A stretch of DNA of 64,000 bases. It comes from Desulforhopalus sp. IMCC35007. Lineage in GTDB: Bacteria; Desulfobacterota; Desulfobulbia; Desulfobulbales; Desulfocapsaceae. The first letter of the stretch is position 1, and each line of letters opens with the position of its first letter. The stretch covers positions 124,001-188,000 of the forward strand of contig NZ_SWCN01000002.1 in assembly GCF_005116575.1 (NCBI RefSeq), read 5' to 3'. The translations under genes were made by a program, and so were the position numbers. Of the stretch, positions 33,610 through 42,122 are shown in pieces. The notes below the pieces were generated by a model that saw only the letters and a program-made list of their open reading frames with translations, was not told where the DNA came from and did not search any database.

Positions 33610-35075
33610 CGAACCTGCCCCCTCATGGGAAGGTAGACAGAAAAACAGGCACCATTCTGGACGGTGCTTTCGATATCGATCCATCCTCCGTGTTCTTCAA
33701 CAATTCCATGGGCAATCGAGAGTCCCAAACCGGTCCCAGTGCCAATGGTTTTGGTGGTAAAAAACGGTGTAAAGATATGCTGAAGATTTTCCTCACAGAT
33801 GCCTTCACCCTCATCCTGTATGCGTATTTTAAGGTATTTTTGTTGCACTGGCTCCTCGTTGGCAGATGCGGAAATCCTTTCGTTGCTAAGAGTAACTTCC
33901 ACTTTACCCCCATCCGGCATTGCCTGAATAGCATTTATGAGCAGATTGACCAGGACCTGCTGTATTTGAGAAAAGTCGGCGTTGAGCTGAATATCGGTAT
34001 CTTCATCTTTGCTCAGATGTAAAGTGACCTGCTGCTTGCTGGCCATGGGGTGGAGCAACTGGAATATCTGCTTGATTAAGAAGGCGACATTCTCAGATGA
34101 GCTTTGTCGTTCCGGACGCCTGGTAAAATCAAGAAGTTGTCTGATGATTTGAGTCATTCTTTCAGACTGGTTGGTAATGATTTTTGCGCAGTCGTGAATT
34201 TCTGCCTGCTGTAAATCTTCATTGAGAATCATTTTGGCCCTGCCATCAATTACGTTCAAAGGCGTCCCGAGTTCGTGGGCGATACTGGCGGAAAGAACTC
34301 CAAAGGAAGAAAGTCGTTCGGTGTGCCGCAACTGCTCCAAGGCTTTTACCCGTGCATCGTATTCGAAATTAATTTTTTCCTTGGCGATCAGGAGTCGTGA
34401 ACACATGTCATTCATGGTTTGTGCCATCTCTGCCAATTCATCATTTCCACTTATGCTGTTGTTTGCGCTGAGATCTCCCTCACCAATTCGTTTTGCCTGC
34501 AGCATAAGACTGTTGAGAGGCATTCGTATTTTTTTATTCATGAAAAAATAGAGAATCATACCGCAGACAAGAGCAAGAAGGGAGGTGATCGTAAGGGCCC
34601 GTATCATCATATTTTTATAATACTCTTTGTACGATACAAGGGTTTCACGCAGTTCAAGGGCACCCTTGTGGTCCTTTCCGACGTCAACAGGTACATACGT
34701 GTAGCGAAGTTGGGAACCATCTTTTTGGGACATTTTAAATGAGGCGGTTTTACCTGAGATAACGTTTTGCAGTTGTTCCTTTTCTTCGGTTGTATAGGCA
34801 AATTTATCGATAAGGAGATGGGGCCATACCCAACGAATATGTATCATTCCGGACTTACTGGCCTCTTCTATCAGTGCAAGGGCCTTTGATTCGCCATTTT
34901 CTCTCCAGGTATGTGCAATCATGCCGGCCATTGATCTGCCATCCTGAACTGCATTGGTAATCATATCGGCTTCATATTGTTGAATTTCAGCATGAAAGCT
35001 GAGGTATTCATCAACACCTATCAGGACGATCATACCGAGCAACAAATAGCCATATAAAGAGTAGAATAGTTTCAT
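33606..35075 (-). CDS. Sensor histidine kinase partner of the sigma-54 regulator
   Basis: A 489-residue membrane kinase. Transmembrane helix 1 (about 5-25), a periplasmic sensor of roughly 130 residues without a recognised fold, helix 2 (about 158-180), HAMP (180-235), HisKA with H267 in SIAHELGTPLN, then HATPase with N box LINAIQAMPDGG and GTGTGLGLSIAHGI. It is transcribed with and translationally coupled to the response regulator. The signal is unknown. Confidence 0.93.
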   Translation of the reverse strand: MKLFYSLYGYLLLGMIVLIGVDEYLSFHAEIQQYEADMITNAVQDGRSMAGMIAHTWRENGESKALALIEEASKSGMIHIRWVWPHLLIDKFAYTTEEKEQLQNVISGKTASFKMSQKDGSQLRYTYVPVDVGKDHKGALELRETLVSYKEYYKNMMIRALTITSLLALVCGMILYFFMNKKIRMPLNSLMLQAKRIGEGDLSANNSISGNDELAEMAQTMNDMCSRLLIAKEKINFEYDARVKALEQLRHTERLSSFGVLSASIAHELGTPLNVIDGRAKMILNEDLQQAEIHDCAKIITNQSERMTQIIRQLLDFTRRPERQSSSENVAFLIKQIFQLLHPMASKQQVTLHLSKDEDTDIQLNADFSQIQQVLVNLLINAIQAMPDGGKVEVTLSNERISASANEEPVQQKYLKIRIQDEGEGICEENLQHIFTPFFTTKTIGTGTGLGLSIAHGIVEEHGGWIDIESTVQNGACFSVYLPMRGQVR

Positions 35076-35335
35076 GTGAGTGGCGGGCTGTCGGTTTATG
35101 AATATGTATTATCTCACAGATTATTACAGGGTCAGTGTAGAGCTTTTACTCGATAAGGATAAGGTGCAAACCATAGCACAGGGGTATACTGAGGATTGCA
35201 CTTTACAGGAGATCCTTAAAGTGGAATACTCAACCTGAAAAGATGAAAACGCTCTAAAGCACTGAAAATAACACACGAAGTCTGTGGCTGGTATTTCTTT
35301 TTTCCAACCTGGAAAATGAGGCTTAGGGAGAGGTC

Positions 35336-37177
35336 ATGAAACAGACGATGAAACAGTGGTTTGCCCGAAACAGAATTGCTCAGCCGCTTTCCCTGTGGGG
35401 GCAGGGACATGGCAGAAAAATTGTCTGGCTGGCTTTTTTTCTTGGGGTCCTGCTTTTCTGTTTTGTTCCTCCTGCAGTAATGGCCCAGCAGGTTGGTGAA
35501 CAAGAAGATCATACAGGGCAGGTACAGCTTGAAGTCTTTGGTAAAATTGTCAATTCCCACCACCGGGGTGTCTCAGATGTTACCGTTCAATTATTGACTG
35601 AAGGTGATCAGAGAGCAATGGATCGGCAGGTAGTCAGCCTGCAAGCCGAAAACATCATTCTAACCGAGAGTGATGGAACGTATCAGGGGCGCCTCTGGGT
35701 TAAAAAGGACCTTGTGGCGGCTGATAGTCTTTTGGAAATGACGGTGTATAAACCGGGTTATGAAAAGAAGACAAGCCTTATTCCCGTCAGTGATCGTTTT
35801 ACCGACGGCGCAACATTTATCGTCAACGCCGACCTGCAGATAGAACGAAAAATTGGCCCGGGATTCTGGGTTGCCACAGTAGTATTTGTCCTTGCCTACA
35901 TCCTCATCTCCTTTGAATTGCTGCACCGTACCATGGCTGCTATGCTCGGGGCATCCATCATGCTTGTTATCTCATACACCCTGGGTACCATTAATCCGGA
36001 ATATCACATCCTTTCCTACGCCAGCGCCATCAGAGCGATAGACATGAACGTCATTTTTCTCCTGATGGGGATGATGATAATTGTCGGAATTCTCAAACAT
36101 ACCGGGATTTTTCAGTGGTGCGCGTTTAAGTGCTATCAACTCGCACGGGGAAATGTTCTTTTGCTTGCCATAATCCTTATGAGTTTTACCGCTGTGGCTT
36201 CGGCGTTTCTTGATAATGTTACCACCATGTTGCTGCTGGCTCCGGTTACCATTGAGATAGCCCTTTCCCTGGGGATCTCTCCGCTTGCTTTGCTTATTCC
36301 TGAAATTCTTGCCTCAAATATCGGGGGAACGGCAACCCTTATCGGCGATCCACCGAACATTATGATCGGCTCCTTTGCCGGGCTCTCCTTTTTGCAATTT
36401 GCAGAAAATCTTGGGCCTGTCTGCGTTGTTGTAATGGTTATTCTCTTTGCCTACTCAAAAGTTGTATGGGGATCTGAATTTAAAAAAGGACAAGTTGCGG
36501 ATATACAAAAATTTATAGATAATTTACGGCAGGAATACAAAATTACAGACGCCACACTTTTAGGAGTTGGCCTGGTTGTTATGGGTTTTGTGGTCTTTTT
36601 GTTTCTGACCCATGGTATCTGGCATATGGAGGTCAGTATCGCTGCTCTTTTCGGAGCCTCGTTACTCTTTACTTTTGGTCTTCTCACACGAAAAGTTGAC
36701 ATGCTTGAGGTGATTGAAAAAGATATCGAATGGACTACGCTGCTCTTTTTTATGTTTCTTTTTATTCTGGTGGGTGGGGTGGAAGAGGCTGGGCTTCTTG
36801 ATATCGTAGCCGATGGGGTTGTTGCTCTTTCCCATGGGAATTTGGTTGTCTCAATCTGTCTCGTGCTGTGGGTGTCTGCAATCATGAGTGCGTTTGTTGA
36901 CAACATTCCCTTTACTGCCACCATGCTGCCGATAGTAGCCTACCTCACGCAGGTTATACCTGGCGCTGAAAGCGGTGTCTTGTGGTGGGCCTTGGCATTT
37001 GGAGCCTGTTTTGGTGGCAACGGCACGATGATTGGTGCCAGTGCAAACGTCGTTACTCTTGGAATATCCGAGTCGGCTGGACACTCTATAGGTTTTATCC
37101 CTTTCATGAAGCTGGTTTTCCCCTTCATGCTGATCAGTGTCGCGGTCGCAAATGTCTGGTTGCTGCTGGTCTATTAG
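35336..37177 (+). CDS. ArsB/NhaD-type permease with N-terminal extracytoplasmic domain
   Basis: A 613-residue ion-transporter-superfamily permease. A signal-like hydrophobic segment (about 28-50) is followed by a 130-residue beta-rich domain resembling carboxypeptidase regulatory/Ig-like folds (EVFGKIVNSHHRGVSDVTVQLL, SDGTYQGRLWV), placed outside the cytoplasm. From about residue 185 come two sets of transmembrane helices with the hairpin motifs AFLDNVTTMLLLAPVT, GGTATLIGDPPNIMIG, AFVDNIPFTATMLP and GNGTMIGASANVV. This is the P-protein/ArsB/NhaD branch; it probably moves an anion or sodium/proton. A ribosome-binding GGAGAGG precedes the start. Confidence 0.88.
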   Translation: MKQTMKQWFARNRIAQPLSLWGQGHGRKIVWLAFFLGVLLFCFVPPAVMAQQVGEQEDHTGQVQLEVFGKIVNSHHRGVSDVTVQLLTEGDQRAMDRQVVSLQAENIILTESDGTYQGRLWVKKDLVAADSLLEMTVYKPGYEKKTSLIPVSDRFTDGATFIVNADLQIERKIGPGFWVATVVFVLAYILISFELLHRTMAAMLGASIMLVISYTLGTINPEYHILSYASAIRAIDMNVIFLLMGMMIIVGILKHTGIFQWCAFKCYQLARGNVLLLAIILMSFTAVASAFLDNVTTMLLLAPVTIEIALSLGISPLALLIPEILASNIGGTATLIGDPPNIMIGSFAGLSFLQFAENLGPVCVVVMVILFAYSKVVWGSEFKKGQVADIQKFIDNLRQEYKITDATLLGVGLVVMGFVVFLFLTHGIWHMEVSIAALFGASLLFTFGLLTRKVDMLEVIEKDIEWTTLLFFMFLFILVGGVEEAGLLDIVADGVVALSHGNLVVSICLVLWVSAIMSAFVDNIPFTATMLPIVAYLTQVIPGAESGVLWWALAFGACFGGNGTMIGASANVVTLGISESAGHSIGFIPFMKLVFPFMLISVAVANVWLLLVY

Positions 37178-37231
37178 CACCTTGGAAATTCATTTAAAGC
37201 CTGTGATTATCTTTTGTTGTTTGAGTATGAA

Positions 37232-37251
37232 TTTTGTGAAGGTACTTATCC
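37232..37251 (+). repeat. 20-bp inverted repeat, left copy
   Basis: TTTTGTGAAGGTACTTATCC lies before the universal stress protein gene, and its exact reverse complement lies after that gene at 38289-38308. This copy is followed by a small CCCC-TGTC-GGGG hairpin. Confidence 0.8.
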
Positions 37252-37294
37252 CCTGTCGGGGTTACAAGAGGTATCAATACATAGGAGTCCCACC

Positions 37295-38248
37295 ATGAGA
37301 AAAACAACCATTCCTGCCTTGACTCGATTGCTTTTCCCGGTAAAAGATTTTGATCTTTTTTCTCATTCTTTACCTCTTGTTGAGTTCATTTCCAGAACAA
37401 TGGAGAAAAAACTTGAACGGCTGGACCTTCTCCATGTCATAGGGGGGTCATTTTTAAGCACACACCTGAATAATATTGATTTCAGAGCAGGTCGCGTACT
37501 TTCTTCTGAACTCATGCAGCGACTTCGTACCCAGCATTACGAAAATTTTGTCAGTCCCCTTTTGGATAAGGTGCAAAACCTGTTGTTCGAAAAAGAAGGT
37601 GGTTTACAGGCAAAGGTGCGTGTCGAGGATGGCGATCCAGTAAAAAGGATTATCTCAATATGTGAGCAGGAAAGGTATACAACCCTCATTCTTGCCCGCA
37701 GAAAAAAGAAAGAGCAGGATGAAGTCGCCGAGACCGTACTCAATGGTGTGTTAAACCACCATCTTGATGCCAGTATTTATATCGTAGGAGAGGATGGCTT
37801 TCCTCCAGAAAAACACCCCGCGTCCCGCATCATGATCGGAATTGATGGATCTGAGGCGGCTTTGGCCGCTGTGGAGGAAGCGGCGATATTTTTAAACCGT
37901 TCCGGCAGCGATGTTGAAGAGATCCTGCTGGTCAATGTCAGGGACCCCTCGTGTTTTCTAGGTGAGAATGAGATAAGCTGCAAGCAGGCCAGTGATAAAG
38001 GCTACCATCATCTTCAGGAGGCTGAAGAAATACTGGTAGGGCAGGGAGTGGATACATCAAAAATTGTGACCATGCTTTTGTTTGGTCGCCCAGGTGCCAC
38101 CCTGGCCTCCCATGCCCGGGAGTTCGGTGCGACCATGCTCTTTATCGGAAGACGCAACAGGATGAAGATAGCCGAGGTACTCCTCGGTTCGGTTTCCGGG
38201 GATGTTATCCATCGGTGCCGAAAAACAACCGTCGTTTTGGTGAGTTGA
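37295..38248 (+). CDS. Tandem universal stress protein (two UspA domains)
   Basis: A 317-residue cytoplasmic protein with two UspA folds. The first (about 1-155) is degenerate at the nucleotide loop; the second (about 170-317) has SRIMIGIDGSEAALAAVEEA and the ATP-binding signature FIGRRNRMKIAEVLLGSVSGDVIHR split over its C-terminus. The ATG at 37295 has AGGAG 8 bases upstream; an earlier in-frame start at 37214 would place the inverted repeat inside the gene. It lies about 120 bases downstream of the permease on the same strand, so it may modulate that transporter. Confidence 0.88.
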   Translation: MRKTTIPALTRLLFPVKDFDLFSHSLPLVEFISRTMEKKLERLDLLHVIGGSFLSTHLNNIDFRAGRVLSSELMQRLRTQHYENFVSPLLDKVQNLLFEKEGGLQAKVRVEDGDPVKRIISICEQERYTTLILARRKKKEQDEVAETVLNGVLNHHLDASIYIVGEDGFPPEKHPASRIMIGIDGSEAALAAVEEAAIFLNRSGSDVEEILLVNVRDPSCFLGENEISCKQASDKGYHHLQEAEEILVGQGVDTSKIVTMLLFGRPGATLASHAREFGATMLFIGRRNRMKIAEVLLGSVSGDVIHRCRKTTVVLVS

Positions 38249-38288
38249 TTGTTTTTCTTCCTAACCCGGATAAACGGGTAATAAGCAC

Positions 38289-38308
38289 GGATAAGTACCT
38301 TCACAAAA
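38289..38308 (-). repeat. 20-bp inverted repeat, right copy
   Basis: Perfect reverse complement of 37232-37251. Read on the minus strand it is followed by an ACCCG/CGGGT hairpin at 38258-38273. It lies in the convergent gap between the Usp and SLC13 genes. Confidence 0.8.
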
Positions 38309-38366
38309 ATTTTTGGGAGTCTACCCTGATCTTTGCCACAAAAGCGGAGAAAAAAGTTAAAAATCA

Positions 38367-40217
38367 CTAAATGGTGAACAGGAAAGAGATGCAAAGCATC
38401 AACACCCCGGTATAGAGAACACTCATGCCAAGGCCTGCACGCATATAGTCTTTGGTTCGGTAGCCGCCCGGCCGCATAATCAGCGCATTGACCTGATGAG
38501 TTGGCAGGATAAAGGTGTTGGAAGCAGAGACCGCTACAACCAGAGCAGCCACCATTGGATCGGTACCGATATCAGCGGCCATATTCATGGCGAGTGGAAC
38601 CATCATTACTACAGCCCCGACGTTAGAAGCAACCAGGGAAAAAAAGGCGGTGAGAACAGAGATCACCAGCATCAGGAGCAGGGGACTGGGATTACCAACG
38701 GCTGCCAGAACCTTGGTTGCAATAAAGGAAGCACTTCCTGTTATTTCAAAGGCGGTTCCTAAGGGAATCAGGCCGGAAAGGAGAAAAACAGTTCTCCAGT
38801 CAACCGCTTCATAAGCCCGGTCGGCGGGGATGATTCGAGTCAGGATCATGCCAAGAGCCCCGGACAGCAGGGCAATGGAAAGCTTTACCTCAAAAACCAG
38901 GGCCAGTGTAAGGGCCATCAGCAGGAAAAAGACCGCACAACGGGTTCGTTCCGGTTTGAGTTCTTCACCCTGTATGTCGTCGAGCAGGGCAATATCCATT
39001 TGGCTGGTGAGAAGCCGGAACTGCTTCCAGCGACCCTGCATGAGAATGGTATCTCCCTGCTGCAGCTCTGTGACGTTGATTTTATCCATTATGATGTGAT
39101 CCCCGCGAACGATCGCCAGGGGATTAACTTGATAGAGTCTTCTAAACTGCAGCTCTTCCATGGTGTGCTGGCTCAGGTTGGAATGGGGAATGACAACGCC
39201 TTCGACAACTCCTGACTCATCTGGATAATTTTCTTCGGCAAAAACCTCATGTTCGGGTTTGATAACCCAACCCTGATCAGCACTCAGCTTCTGGATATTT
39301 TTTTCAGCACTGATAACCCAGATGGCATCCCCTGCTTCGATAATTGAATCCTTGGTGGGGGCGAATTCCTTCTGATAACCGTCTTTTTTGGCAATACCAA
39401 CCACGGTAACATGGTATTTGGGGCGAATTTCCAACTCCTCCAGACTGTGGCTGGGGTAAAAGGCTGGTACCGCAAGTTCATAGCTTTGCCCAACCTCTTC
39501 ACCATAGATGTCCTGGAGTCGCTTATCCATGCAGCTGTCATCGTCGAGACTGCATACCGAGTCAGGCAGCAACCGTTTTCCCAGAAGAGCGAAATAGATA
39601 ATTGCCACGGTCAACAGGGCGATTCCAATGGGCGTTACAGCAAATAATTTGAAGGCAACAAACGGTTGATTGTTGACACTGGCACCATTATTTTGCCACC
39701 AGCTTTCCATAAGATCGTTGAGCATGATCAGAGGGCTGGAGCCAACCAGCGTCAGGCATCCCCCGATTATGGCACAAAAACCCATGGGCATAAGAATTTT
39801 GCTGGCAGGAAAGTTGAGCTGTCTGCTGATACGCATGGTGGCAGGCATAAAGAGAGCTGCGGCACCGATATTCTGCATGAAACTGGAGATTATGGCAACA
39901 GTGAGTGAAATTACGGACATGATTCTGTTTTCACTGCGTCCAACGAGCTTAATGATCTGAGATGCGACCGCATTCATAATCCCTGTCTTATTCAGGCCAG
40001 CACCAATGATCATGACCGCAATGATTGAAACAACGGCGTTGGAACTGAGACCGGCAATTGCCTGTTCGGCTGTCAGCACTCCAGTGAGAGGCAGAAGAAC
40101 CATCATAAGCAAGCCGACAAGGTCTACACGAAGTAAATCTGTCACAAAGAGGAAAATTGCCAATCCCAGCAAACAAAAAACGATTATCATATCGGTGGTA
40201 ATTGCCGCCGTTTCCAT
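38367..40217 (-). CDS. SLC13/DASS-family permease with RCK_C domains
   Basis: A 616-residue permease with the architecture of the protein at 12926: helices 1-200, two RCK_C domains (about 225-395: SHSLEELEIRPKYHVTVVGIAKK and NLSQHTMEELQFRRLYQVNPLAI) and helices 410-616. The key loops are SFMQNIGAAALFMPA, TLVGSSPLIMLNDL and SLVASNVGAVVMMVP. The substrate is not evident; sulfate, other oxyanions or dicarboxylates are typical. The ATG at 40217 has GGAGGGAG upstream. It is convergent with the Usp gene. Confidence 0.9.
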   Translation of the reverse strand: METAAITTDMIIVFCLLGLAIFLFVTDLLRVDLVGLLMMVLLPLTGVLTAEQAIAGLSSNAVVSIIAVMIIGAGLNKTGIMNAVASQIIKLVGRSENRIMSVISLTVAIISSFMQNIGAAALFMPATMRISRQLNFPASKILMPMGFCAIIGGCLTLVGSSPLIMLNDLMESWWQNNGASVNNQPFVAFKLFAVTPIGIALLTVAIIYFALLGKRLLPDSVCSLDDDSCMDKRLQDIYGEEVGQSYELAVPAFYPSHSLEELEIRPKYHVTVVGIAKKDGYQKEFAPTKDSIIEAGDAIWVISAEKNIQKLSADQGWVIKPEHEVFAEENYPDESGVVEGVVIPHSNLSQHTMEELQFRRLYQVNPLAIVRGDHIIMDKINVTELQQGDTILMQGRWKQFRLLTSQMDIALLDDIQGEELKPERTRCAVFFLLMALTLALVFEVKLSIALLSGALGMILTRIIPADRAYEAVDWRTVFLLSGLIPLGTAFEITGSASFIATKVLAAVGNPSPLLLMLVISVLTAFFSLVASNVGAVVMMVPLAMNMAADIGTDPMVAALVVAVSASNTFILPTHQVNALIMRPGGYRTKDYMRAGLGMSVLYTGVLMLCISFLFTI

Positions 40218-40435
40218 TGCACTCCCTCCACGGTAAGGAAAAGTATAGATATCTCTGAGATGCCAGTATTGTAGCATACCTCACAGGTCAGAGAAATATC
40301 AAATTAAATATTTAATGTATTACTTAACTGGAGATCTTTACTCTCTTTCACCCTGAGTTGTTCAGGCTGTATAGATATTCCAGGCCCTCATGCCTTGTGC
40401 GCTCTGCCCCATGAATTTTCCCTGAGGCCCCCCCT

Positions 40436-41554
40436 TTAAAGGTGGCAGCGGTCATCCCCTTTTACCCTTGATATTCCAGGGATCAATGTTTGCGAAGAGA
40501 CAACACCTTTCCATTGGCGAATGGTAGACTGAATAAATTGGGAAATCAACTCTGCATCGGAAGAGAGGAGATCGCGCTTGAGGATTATCTTGGTCAAGAT
40601 GTCAATGGAACCATGGATCGCATGGACCTCTTGGACTTCATCCAGAGCGAGGAGTTTTTCGATAATCTGCATCTCATATTTACCTTCAATGTTGAGGAGG
40701 ACAAACACTATAATTTCCCTTTTCATTTCGGGGTATTCCTGATCTTGGTGTTCTGCCATTTTCGATCTGAATGCCTCCATGTCAGTGGGAATGAGCTTAT
40801 CTATATCTATCCCGTATTTCCGCTTTTTTCCTTTTTCCCATTGATGTACAGAGATATAGAGATAGAGATCGTCCACAGTGCGCCTGGGAAAGGAGTGTAC
40901 CAGCTGGCTGTTATCAATCAGAGTGAAAAGTGGGCGATAAATTGAGTTATACCAGTCCAGAGCTGCTTCTTTGAAGGTAACCACCTGCTTTTTCAGGGTA
41001 CTGAGATATCTCTGATGTTCTTCTATCTGCCATTCCAGATGGCTAAACTGACCTGGCTCGGTAATCTCCAGGCTGTTTTTAAGTCCCGCTTTATCACGAA
41101 ATTGAATTTTTTCGTTGTACAGATTGTTCTCAAAGGTGTTTTTACTGGGAAGGAGTTCCACTATCCGTGAACGGATATGGGTGTGGCCAAGCTCTCTTGC
41201 AGCCTTGAATCTATGGTGGCCATCGAGGATGAAGAAATCTTCTTTGATCTGGTAAAGAGCAATGGGGGGGAGGTTTTTGCCTTCCCGCATAGCCTTAAGT
41301 ATTCCTTGAAGACGCTCATCCTTACTCTTGTGCTGGGTTCTGAACTGGTTGTCAAAGTCGTGGTATCGTCCGACACTGCCGACAATCTTGTCAAGGGGTA
41401 CCATGAGTGTTCCCCGTTCAACCGCTTCATAAGCTTTTTCCGTTTCCTGTCTGGCATTGAAACTGCGTACGTTTTCCTCTTTCTCTTCCTTTTCGCCTGT
41501 AACCAGTTTTTTCAGGGCCTCCAGGGGCTTAAATTTCGAGAATATAGTAGCCAT
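40436..41554 (-). CDS. ParB-like domain fused to an AsnC/Lrp-type ligand domain
   Basis: A 372-residue cytoplasmic protein with an uncommon domain combination. Residues 50-140 form a ParB/sulfiredoxin-like domain (LPPIALYQIKEDFFILDGHHRFKAAREL, with the G-x-HR loop). A helical linker of about 130 residues follows. Residues 285-365 look like a RAM/AsnC ligand-binding domain (REIIVFVLLNIEGKYEMQII, EVQEVHAIHGSIDILTKI). There is no helix-turn-helix of Lrp type. The function is unknown; a nucleotide-dependent switch with an amino-acid-sensing module is one reading. It overlaps the phosphoesterase gene by 26 bases. Confidence 0.75.
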   Translation of the reverse strand: MATIFSKFKPLEALKKLVTGEKEEKEENVRSFNARQETEKAYEAVERGTLMVPLDKIVGSVGRYHDFDNQFRTQHKSKDERLQGILKAMREGKNLPPIALYQIKEDFFILDGHHRFKAARELGHTHIRSRIVELLPSKNTFENNLYNEKIQFRDKAGLKNSLEITEPGQFSHLEWQIEEHQRYLSTLKKQVVTFKEAALDWYNSIYRPLFTLIDNSQLVHSFPRRTVDDLYLYISVHQWEKGKKRKYGIDIDKLIPTDMEAFRSKMAEHQDQEYPEMKREIIVFVLLNIEGKYEMQIIEKLLALDEVQEVHAIHGSIDILTKIILKRDLLSSDAELISQFIQSTIRQWKGVVSSQTLIPGISRVKGDDRCHL

Positions 41555-42122
41555 AACAGTTTATAACCGTAGTTGAGTTGATCAGAGTGGTTCTTTCTGA
41601 GTCATTTTCAAAATGAGCATGGATGTGGCCGTGGAGAAAATAACGTGGCCTGTATTTATCAATAAACCAGCAAAAGATACGAAAGCCGCGGTGACACAGA
41701 TCTTCGGCGTCATGAATAAACCGCGGAGGTGCATGGGTCACGACAATATCGACACCTTTATTTCGCCAGAGTGCAAAACGCATCTTTCGTACAAACAGGC
41801 TCATCTGTTTTTCTGTATATTGGTTTACGGCGCCATTATACCACCTTGAGCCGGAAAAGCCGGAAAGACTGAACCCACGAAACCTGACAATACGTCGGTC
41901 GATATGGGTGCAGCCAACGGGAGGCGAACTCTGGTAACGGAGATCATGATTTCCCATTACGTAGTAGAGCGGAGTATCATAACGGTTTCGAAGAGAGGTC
42001 AGATACTCCGGCGGCAGGTCGCCACAGGCGATAATGAGATCAATATTTTCAATGGCTGGACCGTCAATCCCTGGTTCGAGCAGGGCCGGGGTTACAGTAT
42101 CAGCGACACAGAGAACTTTCAT
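41529..42122 (-). CDS. Calcineurin-like metallophosphoesterase
   Basis: A 197-residue phosphoesterase. Metal-binding motifs appear in order: IIACGDLPPEY (usual GDxx), VMGNHDLRY (GNHD), VVTHAPPR and FLHGHIHAHFE (GHxH). The N-terminal DxH motif is weak (VADTVTP). Small members of this type act on phosphodiesters or nucleotides; the substrate is unknown. It overlaps both neighbours (23 bases upstream, 26 downstream), so the three genes are translationally coupled. Confidence 0.87.
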   Translation of the reverse strand: MKVLCVADTVTPALLEPGIDGPAIENIDLIIACGDLPPEYLTSLRNRYDTPLYYVMGNHDLRYQSSPPVGCTHIDRRIVRFRGFSLSGFSGSRWYNGAVNQYTEKQMSLFVRKMRFALWRNKGVDIVVTHAPPRFIHDAEDLCHRGFRIFCWFIDKYRPRYFLHGHIHAHFENDSERTTLINSTTVINCYGYYILEI

